Below, piece by piece: positions 16,113 to 23,024 of a DNA stretch of 64,000 bases (position 1 is its first letter; each line of letters starts with the position of its first letter). Under the pieces are notes generated by a model. It worked only from the letters and a program-made list of their open reading frames with translations. It did not search any database and had not been told where the DNA came from. Made by a program: the position numbers and the translations under genes. This DNA comes from Saccharothrix espanaensis DSM 44229 (GTDB taxonomy: Bacteria; Actinomycetota; Actinomycetes; Mycobacteriales; Pseudonocardiaceae), in assembly GCF_000328705.1 (NCBI RefSeq), contig NC_019673.1, positions 7,389,501 through 7,453,500 on the forward strand. Direction: 5' to 3'.

Positions 16113-16573
16113 TGACGGACCCGGCCGACAACTTTGCGACACCGCGCCTTGCCGCCGGTGCCCTCTTCGTCCGGGACAACGCCTTGCTACTGGTCCGCAA
16201 GACCTACGGCAACGGGTGGGACATTCCCGGCGGGTACGTGGACCGAGGCGAGTCGCCTGCCGCCGCTTGCGAGCGGGAAGTCCGTGAAGAGTTGGGATTG
16301 AATCGAACGGTCCGGCGTCTGCTGGTCCACGATTGGGCACCGAACGAATCGGAAGGCGACAAAGTCCTCTACGTGTTCGACTGCGGCGACCTCGGCGACG
16401 ACGAGCGGCGAATCCGGCTCGACGGTATCGAACTTGCCGAAACCAACTGGGTCACGGTCGACAGGCTTGGAGAGTACGTAGTTCCACGACTTGAACGACG
16501 ACTCACGCAGGCGCATCACGCCTACACGACCGGCGTGACTCTGAATCTCGAACACGGCCAAAACCGGAAGTGA
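16112..16573 (+). CDS. NUDIX hydrolase coupled to XRE regulator
   Basis: 153 residues. The Nudix box is complete: Gly41, Glu47, Arg55-Glu56, Glu59-Glu60 and Gly62 (within GYVDRGESPAAACEREVREE). Such enzymes hydrolyse nucleoside diphosphates linked to another moiety and need Mg2+; substrate unknown. The start codon overlaps the stop of the XRE regulator. The fixed pairing suggests a linked role, for example the enzyme making or removing the regulator's ligand. That link is inference. Confidence 0.9.
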   Translation: MTDPADNFATPRLAAGALFVRDNALLLVRKTYGNGWDIPGGYVDRGESPAAACEREVREELGLNRTVRRLLVHDWAPNESEGDKVLYVFDCGDLGDDERRIRLDGIELAETNWVTVDRLGEYVVPRLERRLTQAHHAYTTGVTLNLEHGQNRK

Positions 16574-16705
16574 CGAGCAGACACTTTCTCTGGAGCCGAC
16601 TACTAGTCCGAAACTCTGCCTCTAGACCGGGAAGACTCTCCCACTAACTTTCTGACCTGCGACTACCCTTCTCATGGCCACGACGCATGGCCCCGGCCCC
16701 GTAGG

Positions 16706-16728
16706 GCACCAAATGTGGCTAACCCTAT
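16706..16728 (-). repeat. Right arm of 23-bp imperfect inverted repeat
   Basis: Counterpart of 14044-14066, see that entry. Confidence 0.5.
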
Positions 16729-16750
16729 GGCCTGCGCGCAGCGAACCGCG

Positions 16751-16799
16751 CTTGAGCAAGTAGTGCAAGCACGCTTTCCGCTTGCACTACCTACTCAAG
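16751..16799. repeat. Long hairpin with 20-bp arms
   Basis: Arms 16751-16770 and 16780-16799 are complementary at 18 of 20 positions around a 9-base loop. No T tract follows. It could terminate the XRE-NUDIX operon, encode a structured RNA, or be the footprint of a small mobile element. Confidence 0.6.
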
Positions 16800-16927
16800 G
16801 GTGGTTGTCTCCCGACCAGGCCATACGGGGAGAACACGACGGCCCTTCCCCCGGCGGCCTGCCCAGCGGCGAGCGTCGCTTTTCGCTCTTCGCTCTTCAC
16901 CTCTCGCGCTCTCCGCTCTCCGCTTTT

Positions 16928-16975
16928 CACGCGCTTCGCTCTTCACGCGCTTCGCTCTTCACGCGCTTCGCTCTT
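16928..16975. repeat. Three perfect copies of a 16-bp tandem repeat
   Basis: Unit cacgcgcttcgctctt repeats at 16928, 16944 and 16960 with no interruption. Degenerate copies built from cgctctt/cgctttt extend over about 16876-16990. Confidence 0.85.
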
Positions 16976-17009
16976 CGCTCTCTCGCGATTCGCTTCCCAG
17001 CCCCAGCCG

Positions 17010-17567
17010 TCAACGACTGGCAGCAGCCCGCCGCCGAGGTGCCGACAGGAAGCGCGCGTACCGGACTTCCGGCAGCTCCTGCTCCCCCAACTCGTACCGG
17101 TGCACCAGCCCGTCGTGCCGCCAGCCGTGGGCCTCGTAGAACTCCCGGCTGCGCGCGTTGTCCTGGAACACCCACAGCACCGCGTAACGGAACCCCTGCT
17201 CCATGAGGTGCCGGACCCCTGCCTCGTGCACCACGTGACCGGCCCCGGTCCCCCGGTACCTCGGATCCGCATAGATCGCGACCAGCTCGCCCGTGTTCAG
17301 GTCGGGGTGCGAGTCCTTGGACTCGCGGACCGCGTCGACCGAGCAGTACGCCCCGATCCGCCCGTCGTCGCCCACCGCCACGAACACCCGGCTGGGCTCG
17401 GGCAGTCCGAGCACCCTCGACCAGGCAGGGAGCCGGCTCTCCGGCAGCATCCGGTCCAACACCGGGTCGTCCACGATCCCCCGGTACGAGTGCTGCCAGG
17501 CATCGACGTTGATCCTGGCGATCTCGGGCGCGTCGTCAGGCCGGCCGGCCCGCACGGTCCACTGCAT
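17010..17567 (-). CDS. GNAT family N-acetyltransferase
   Basis: 185 residues from ATG 17567 (an in-frame GTG at 17585 is possible). The start TVRAGRPDDAPEIARINVDAW is the usual GNAT beta1-alpha1 region, and the acetyl-CoA loop is IYADPRYRGTGAGHVV. The C-terminal NARSREFYEAHGWRHDGLVH motif is typical. It transfers acetyl groups to an unknown amine. It points into the repeat-rich region, with no operon partner. Confidence 0.88.
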   Translation of the reverse strand: MQWTVRAGRPDDAPEIARINVDAWQHSYRGIVDDPVLDRMLPESRLPAWSRVLGLPEPSRVFVAVGDDGRIGAYCSVDAVRESKDSHPDLNTGELVAIYADPRYRGTGAGHVVHEAGVRHLMEQGFRYAVLWVFQDNARSREFYEAHGWRHDGLVHRYELGEQELPEVRYARFLSAPRRRAAASR

Positions 17568-17712
17568 TCGGTGAGCGTGCCCCACAGCCTGTCCGGTTCG
17601 CTAGCTTTCCACCAACTCCGGAAAGCACAGCACCCCTCACCTGAACGCCAACCCACGCCCAACCCACGCCCCACGCGACGCCACACCCCACGCGACGCCG
17701 CACGCCACGCCC

Positions 17713-18363
17713 CTACACCAACTCCGGCAGGACCCGCGGCTCGCCCGAGCACACGTACCCCGCGTAGCTCGCCCCCTTCGCCGAGAACCGGCTCAGGCGG
17801 AAGCTCGACGGATCCAGCTCGTGGAACCGCGTGAGCACCACGTCGTCGAACAGCCGCTCGGAGATCACCAGCACCAGGTCGCTGTCCCCCTCCGCCAACG
17901 TGCGGCGCACGACCCGTGAGTCGAGCAGCCGGCACGTCACGATCGGCGCCTGGCCGACCAGGCCGAACCGGCCGGCGGTGAGCGTGCCGCAGTGCATGGC
18001 GAGTCTCATCCGCAGAGGCGTGCCCGCCCGCCGCAGCTCGCGCAGCGCCCGTGCCACGCCTTCGGTGAAGTGCCCGATCACCCAGGCCGCGTCCGCGTCG
18101 GCGGGCAGCACGGCCAGTTCCCCGTCACCGCGCAACTGGCGGTACCACTGGGAACGGTCCAGTCCGGCTTCGTGGGCGGCTACTTCCAGCACCTCGCCCA
18201 GTCTCGACTGCACCAGCGACTGGTCCAGTGCGTCGAGCTTGCTGTAGCCCTCGACGTCCACGGCCACCACGAGCCGGTAGACCAGTCCGTCGAGTGGTGT
18301 CACGGTGTCCAGCATCACCAGCACAGCATCGCCCCGGGTTCGCGGAACAACTAGCGGTATCAC
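17713..18363 (-). CDS. Degenerate class III nucleotidyl cyclase-fold protein
   Basis: 216 residues, a single cyclase homology domain. The first metal-binding Asp region is present as VAVDVEGYS (Asp36) and the second as LRGDGELAVL (Asp80); AMHCGTLTAGRFGLVG matches the family core. The substrate-recognising Lys is replaced (QLRGD), and the transition-state Asn before the conserved Arg145 is missing (IVTCRLLDS). The protein is therefore probably inactive or has a changed activity. The start GTG (18361-18363) overlaps the stop of the Crp/Fnr gene (GTGA). Such pairs may link a cyclase-like sensor to the regulator. Confidence 0.75.
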   Translation of the reverse strand: MIPLVVPRTRGDAVLVMLDTVTPLDGLVYRLVVAVDVEGYSKLDALDQSLVQSRLGEVLEVAAHEAGLDRSQWYRQLRGDGELAVLPADADAAWVIGHFTEGVARALRELRRAGTPLRMRLAMHCGTLTAGRFGLVGQAPIVTCRLLDSRVVRRTLAEGDSDLVLVISERLFDDVVLTRFHELDPSSFRLSRFSAKGASYAGYVCSGEPRVLPELV

Positions 18364-19073
18364 CGGGTTTCCGACCAGTCGTACGCGATACTGCTCAACA
18401 CCTCGCGATCCACGATCGTGATGGTCCGGTACCCCATCCGTATGACGCCGCGATCACGCAACGAGCGGAGTTCCTTGCGCGCGGTGTCTTCTTCCGCCCC
18501 GACCAGGGCACCGAGTTCCCGTTGGGTGAGACCGAGGTCGAGCGTCACGCCTTCCGGCACGGCCCGTCCGTACCCGTCGGCGAGCTCGTCGAGCACCCGC
18601 GCGAGGCGGACGTACGCCGGGTAGCCGTTGAAGTCGGTTCGGCGCTTGTCGGCCCAGCGCAACGTTTGCATGATCATCCGGGTGAGGGCCAGGTTCGCCT
18701 CGGGGAACCGGCCCAGGTACTCCCGGAACAACACCGACGAGATCACCCGGACGTCGGCGTCACCGCACACCGTCACGGTCGCCGAGCGCGGTTCCCCGCT
18801 CAGCGCGGCCATCTCGCCCACCACGTCGCCGCCGACCTTGATGCTCAGCAACGCGACGCGGCCGTTCTCCAGCGTGACGGTCGCCTTGACGACCGCCCGC
18901 ACCAACAGCACCACGTGGTCGGACTCCTCCGCTTCGCGGAGCATCACCTCGCCGCGCCGGTAGACCTTGGGCACGCCCAGGTCCAGCAACGCTGCCCGGC
19001 TCTCAGGGGACAGCAGGTCCAGCAACGTCCCCGCGGGCCACGTGCCGGCGCGGGGTGTAGGAATCACGGTCAT
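18360..19073 (-). CDS. Crp/Fnr family transcription regulator
   Basis: 237 residues. The N-terminal cyclic-nucleotide-binding jelly roll spans about 18-135. Its phosphate-binding cassette looks intact: GEMAALSGEPRSATV, with Glu87 and Arg96. A long helix leads into the C-terminal winged HTH (183-212, TQRELGALVGAEEDTARKEL). No iron-sulfur cysteines are seen, so it is Crp-like rather than Fnr-like. It is translationally coupled by a 4-base overlap to the cyclase-fold gene. The dispersed element at 19205-19250 lies 130 bases upstream and carries promoter-like boxes in this orientation. Confidence 0.9.
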   Translation of the reverse strand: MTVIPTPRAGTWPAGTLLDLLSPESRAALLDLGVPKVYRRGEVMLREAEESDHVVLLVRAVVKATVTLENGRVALLSIKVGGDVVGEMAALSGEPRSATVTVCGDADVRVISSVLFREYLGRFPEANLALTRMIMQTLRWADKRRTDFNGYPAYVRLARVLDELADGYGRAVPEGVTLDLGLTQRELGALVGAEEDTARKELRSLRDRGVIRMGYRTITIVDREVLSSIAYDWSETR

Positions 19074-19204
19074 GGTCGACCTCCTCGCAGGACCCCAGTG
19101 TCCCGCGATCCGCCGCCCCGCTCAGCGGTTCGACCGGCCTGAACCCGATCCGCCCAACTTCACCGCGTCCGGCTAACGCCAACCACCCCACCGACGACGC
19201 AGCC

Positions 19205-19250
19205 TGGCCTCCGGCCCCCAACACAATTATCCCACCCACCACCGACAACC
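19205..19250 (-). repeat. Dispersed intergenic element, copy A
   Basis: One of three related sequences (also 34481-34527 and 61628-61664). On the minus strand it reads TTGTCGGTG-N8-GATAAT and then gttgggggccggaggcc. The spacing equals that of the actinobacterial RecA-NDp/PafBC damage promoter. In this orientation it faces the Crp/cyclase operon. Confidence 0.6.
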
Positions 19251-19251
19251 A

Positions 19252-19352
19252 CGCCACGCCTCACGCCACGCGCCTCACGCCTCACGCCTCACGCCACGCG
19301 CCACGCGCCACGCGCCACGCGGCACGCGGCACACGGCACACGGCACACGGCA
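19252..19352. repeat. Simple tandem repeats
   Basis: Imperfect repeats of cacgcctcacgc, cacgcgc and cacacgg units over about 100 bases, with no coding potential. Confidence 0.7.
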
Positions 19353-19440
19353 CACGGCTCGGACAGCATCCCAAGCCGCACCCACCGCCCACGAACCGCA
19401 CTCACCACGCACGAGCCGCCCCGCCGCCGCACGCGAGACG

Positions 19441-21390
19441 TCAGGACAGGTGCCGACCCCACCACTCAAGCACCGCGTCGAACCGCTGCTTGCGGTGGCG
19501 GGGCTTGCCCGAGCGGGTGAGTTCGTGGCCTTCGCCCGGGAACAGGAGCATTTCCGCTTCCACCCCGTTGCGGCGCAATGCCACGAACATGCGCTGCGCC
19601 TGCTCCAGCGGGCAGCGCCAGTCGTGCTCCGAGTGCACCACCATGAACGGCAGTGACACCTTTTCCGCGTACGTCAGCGGTGACATCGCCCGCTGCGTCT
19701 CCAGGCTCGGGCCGCAGTACGCGTCCGTGAAGAACCAGCCGATGTCCGACGACCCCGCGAACGAGTCCCACGCGTTGACCGCGCGCTCGCTCCACGCCGC
19801 GCGGAACCGCTCGCCGTGGTGCGCGGCCAGCCACGACGTCATGAAGCCGCCGTAGGACCCGCCCATCACCCCGACCCGGTCCGCGTCCAGGTCCGACCGC
19901 TCCAACGCCACGTCGAGCACCGACAGCACGTCGTCCACGTCCACGGTCCCGAACGCGCCGATCACCGCCTGCCCGTGCGCCTGCCCGTACCCGGCCGACC
20001 CGCGCGGGTTGGGCAGCACCACCGCGTAGCCGGCTCGCGCGTACACCTGCGCTTCGTCCCAGAACCCCCACCCGTGGTACATGAACGGCCCGCCGTGCAC
20101 CGCCAACACCACCGGGTGCGGTCCTTCGCCTTCGGGCAGCACCAGCCACCCGTGCACCGGGTAACCGTCCGACGCCGCACCGCTCAGCTCCACCGCCGGC
20201 CGCAACGGCAACCCCGCGCCAAACGACGTCAGCACCCCACCACGGTCACCGCCACCATCACCACCACGGCCACCACCGTCCCCACCGAGACCGCCGACCT
20301 TCACCACCTCACCGGTGTTGTCGGCCCACGACACGACAGCGACCACGACATCGCCGTCCGCGGCGAACGACTTGACCTCCGCCCGTTCACCGGCCAGCAG
20401 TTCCAGCTCGGACAGCGTCCACTCGAACCCGTCCAGCGGCACCCGCCGCAATTCCACCGCGCCACGATTGCGGATCGCGACCAGCACCCCGTCGCCCACC
20501 ACCACGGGCGGTCCGGCGAGCTTCTCGCAGTCGACCGTCTCCACGTCCGTGAGCCGGGTCAGCGAACCACCGGAGTACCGCCACAGGCTCGTGTTCCGCG
20601 CAACGCTGTGCACGCCCGCGAACTCGTTCGCCAGGAACACCACGCCGTCGGACCAGGCCACCGGGCAGGACGCCTGGCCGCGCGACTGCACCAGCAACGT
20701 CGGCTCGCCGCCGGCCGCCGGCACCGTGTACAGGTCGGTGTGCAGCGTCTCCACCGCGCCCAGGTCCCGGTCGGCGACGAACACCAGCGCGGAACCGTCG
20801 GCCGTCCACGTCGGGTCCGACACGTCGAACGCGCCGTCGGTCAGCTCGACCGGCGCGGCACCGTCCAGGCCCACGGTGAACAGCCGGGGCGCCCGGTCGG
20901 TGGTGAAGCCGATGTCGTCGAACCGGTAGTCCAGTCGCAGGATGTGCCGGGCGGGCTCGGCGTCCGGCGTCGGCGCGTCCTCGCCCTCGACGGCGGACGT
21001 GCCGTACCGGCCGGGCTCGGGCACGCGCGCGGTGAACGCGAGCCGGGTCGAGTCGGGCGACCACACCGGCGCGCCCGCGCCCAGCTTCAGGTCGGTGAGC
21101 TTGCGCGCGTCGCCACCCGTCGCGGGCATGACGTGCAGCTGCGGCGCGGACCCCTTCTCCACGACGCGGAGGAACGCGACCCACTGCCCGTCCGGCGAGA
21201 TCCGGGGGGCCAGGTCGCGCTCCGCCCACGTCCAGGGCCGGGCGCCGCTGCCGTCCAGCGGCACGGCGCTGAGCCCGCCGCGGTAGGCGTTCGCGGCGAC
21301 GTCCGGCGTCTGGACGTTGACCAGGACGAGGTCCCCTCGAACCGACACGGAGCCGGGAAGGGTCAGCGACTGCAAGTCATCGGGGCGCAC
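19441..21390 (-). CDS. S9 family prolyl oligopeptidase-type peptidase
   Basis: 649 residues. An N-terminal beta-propeller (about 1-380, WD40/PD40-like strands such as VWSPDSTRLAFTARVPEPG) is joined by a Gly/Asp-rich insertion (GGDGGGRGGDGGG) to a C-terminal alpha/beta hydrolase. The triad is Ser512 (GGSYGGFMTSW), Asp590 (HSEHDWRCP) and His622 (GEGHEL). Acylaminoacyl-peptidase/dipeptidyl-peptidase type activity on peptides is expected; no signal peptide is seen. The GTG start at 21390 follows TAACGT by 8 bases, suggesting a leaderless mRNA. Confidence 0.92.
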   Translation of the reverse strand: MRPDDLQSLTLPGSVSVRGDLVLVNVQTPDVAANAYRGGLSAVPLDGSGARPWTWAERDLAPRISPDGQWVAFLRVVEKGSAPQLHVMPATGGDARKLTDLKLGAGAPVWSPDSTRLAFTARVPEPGRYGTSAVEGEDAPTPDAEPARHILRLDYRFDDIGFTTDRAPRLFTVGLDGAAPVELTDGAFDVSDPTWTADGSALVFVADRDLGAVETLHTDLYTVPAAGGEPTLLVQSRGQASCPVAWSDGVVFLANEFAGVHSVARNTSLWRYSGGSLTRLTDVETVDCEKLAGPPVVVGDGVLVAIRNRGAVELRRVPLDGFEWTLSELELLAGERAEVKSFAADGDVVVAVVSWADNTGEVVKVGGLGGDGGGRGGDGGGDRGGVLTSFGAGLPLRPAVELSGAASDGYPVHGWLVLPEGEGPHPVVLAVHGGPFMYHGWGFWDEAQVYARAGYAVVLPNPRGSAGYGQAHGQAVIGAFGTVDVDDVLSVLDVALERSDLDADRVGVMGGSYGGFMTSWLAAHHGERFRAAWSERAVNAWDSFAGSSDIGWFFTDAYCGPSLETQRAMSPLTYAEKVSLPFMVVHSEHDWRCPLEQAQRMFVALRRNGVEAEMLLFPGEGHELTRSGKPRHRKQRFDAVLEWWGRHLS

Positions 21391-21628
21391 GAATCAGGAC
21401 GTTACCGCAGAACTCTTTAGCAAGGCTCACGAGAATTTGACGCTCACAGTTTCCCGAAACGACTCTCCGCCACCACTCGATCACCTAACGACGCCCACCC
21501 ACCCAGAACACCCGACCCCCTCAAAAACACGCCCTCCGAACGCCACCACCACACACCCGACAAGCCCTCCACCCACCCACCAACAAGCCCACCACCAACA
21601 AGAGCCACCCCCCACCAACAACGACAAC

Positions 21629-21656
21629 GGCCGGCCCTCCCGAGGGAGAACCGGCC
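21629..21656 (-). terminator. Terminator downstream of terC
   Basis: The GGCCGG/CCGGCC stem extends inward through G-U tolerant pairs to a 13-bp hairpin. It lies 55 bases after the TerC stop codon. Confidence 0.7.
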
Positions 21657-21710
21657 GATCGCCACGCGCGGGAACCTACCGGTCACCCACCGCGCTAATA
21701 GGAGTATTCG

Positions 21711-22706
21711 TCACTTGGCAACCTGCTTGACCGAGTCCGGGTCGCGCTTCACCTTGATCAGCGACGCGACCGTGGTAATCGCCAGCACCCCGACGATCAC
21801 CGACAGCGACAGCTCGATCCCGATGGTCGGCACCCCCAGCGGCTCGCCCCCGTTGAGGAACGGCAGCGAGTTGGTGTGCAGCGCCTCCAGGATCAGCTTC
21901 ACGCCGATGAAGCCGAGGATCACCGACAGGCCGATCGACAGGTAGACCAGCTTGTTCAGCAGGCCGCCGAGCAGGAAGTAGAGCTGGCGCAGACCCATCA
22001 GCGCGAACGCGTTGGCCGAGAAGACCAGGAACGGCTCCTTGGTCAGGCCGAAGATCGCCGGGATGGAGTCGAGCGCGAACAGCAGGTCGGTCGTGCCGAT
22101 CGCGACCATGACGATGAACATCGGCGTCACGAACCGCTTGCCGTTGATCTTCACGAACGACTTCGAGTCGTGGTACTTGTCGGCCACCGGGAACACCTTG
22201 CGCACGAACCGCAGCGCCGCGTTCTCCTTGTAGTCCTCTTCCTCCTCGTTGTGGTCCGTCCGCGCCAGCTTGTAGCCGGTGTAGATGAGGAACGCGCCGA
22301 AGAGGTAGAAGACCCAGCTGAACTGGGCGATGACCGCCGCGCCCACGGCGATGAAGATGCCCCGCATGATCAACGCCATCACGATGCCGACGAGCAGCAC
22401 CTTGTGCTGGTGGATCGCGGGCACCTTGAAGGTGGTCATGATGATCAGGAAGATGAACAGGTTGTCCACGCTGAGCGAGTACTCGGTGATGTACCCGGCG
22501 AAGAACTCGCCCGCGTACGTGCCACCGGAGAAGTACCAGATGCCCAGACCGAACAGGACCGCGACCGCGACGTAGAACGTCACCCACCTACCGGCTTCAC
22601 CGATGGTGACCTCGTGCGGTTTGCGGTCGACGATGAACAGGTCGATCGCAAGCAGGACGAGCAGACCTGCGATCGTCGCGATCCACAACCACGCGGGAAC
22701 AGCCAT
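21711..22706 (-). CDS. TerC family membrane protein, probable manganese exporter
   Basis: 331 residues with about nine membrane helices. The TerC signatures are TEYSLSVDNLFIFLIIM and TTDLLFALDSIPAIFGL, each with the conserved Asp proposed to carry the metal. Members of the TerC/Alx family export Mn2+ or prevent mismetallation during secretion. ATG 22706 has GGAGG 7 bases upstream. A yybP-ykoY-like leader precedes it, which agrees with manganese control. Confidence 0.92.
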   Translation of the reverse strand: MAVPAWLWIATIAGLLVLLAIDLFIVDRKPHEVTIGEAGRWVTFYVAVAVLFGLGIWYFSGGTYAGEFFAGYITEYSLSVDNLFIFLIIMTTFKVPAIHQHKVLLVGIVMALIMRGIFIAVGAAVIAQFSWVFYLFGAFLIYTGYKLARTDHNEEEEDYKENAALRFVRKVFPVADKYHDSKSFVKINGKRFVTPMFIVMVAIGTTDLLFALDSIPAIFGLTKEPFLVFSANAFALMGLRQLYFLLGGLLNKLVYLSIGLSVILGFIGVKLILEALHTNSLPFLNGGEPLGVPTIGIELSLSVIVGVLAITTVASLIKVKRDPDSVKQVAK

Positions 22707-22734
22707 CGAAACACCTCCGGTACATCGCGCGCAC

Positions 22735-22848
22735 GCCAATGACCGGAGGTCTCCTCCGCCGACTGAGAGTCGACCGGCGGCACCGGGTCCCCGACGTCGG
22801 GTTCCGTGCTGACGACACCGCCGCTTAGGGAGTACTCCCCTCCACGCT
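22735..22848 (-). promoter_or_regulatory. yybP-ykoY-type manganese riboswitch
   Basis: The leader of terC, read on the minus strand, contains the conserved blocks of this class in order: GGGGAGTACTCC near the 5' side (22828-22840), TCGTCAGCACGG (about 22804-22815), then two GC hairpins and GAGACCTCCGG at the 3' side (about 22743-22753). The GGGGAGUA and GACCU loops form the Mn2+ site in characterised members. In bacteria this riboswitch commonly precedes terC/alx and mntP. It would switch on terC when Mn2+ is high. Assigned by eye, without a covariance search. Confidence 0.78.
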
Positions 22849-23024
22849 GTGCACAGTCTCACGCATCATTGCGGGTTCGCGCCAGTCTTGGTGATCGGAC
22901 CCACCCGCCTTGGTGATCGGACGCACCCGCCCGTGGCGGATTTCGCTGAGAACGGCGAACCCCAGTGACGCCCTGTTCTCAGCAAACCCGGCCGCCGCCC
23001 CCGCTTCCGCCTAAGGTCATCAAG

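Larger units (their letters stand above)
16574..17009. other. Non-coding region rich in inverted and tandem repeats
   Basis: About 435 bases with no credible gene. It contains the right arm of the inverted repeat, a 20-bp hairpin and a degenerate ctc/ttc/gc-rich tandem repeat, listed separately. Confidence 0.6.
19074..19440. other. Intergenic region with promoter-like element and short tandem repeats
   Basis: No gene seen. It holds one copy of the dispersed element (19205-19250), then a run of 7 to 8-base tandem repeats (cacgcct, cacgcgc, cacacgg) at about 19252-19352. Confidence 0.6.

Noticed and set aside
16928-16975. Possible CRISPR-like repeat
   Set aside because: The 16-bp units are directly adjacent without spacers, so this is a plain tandem repeat. 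No cas genes are present.
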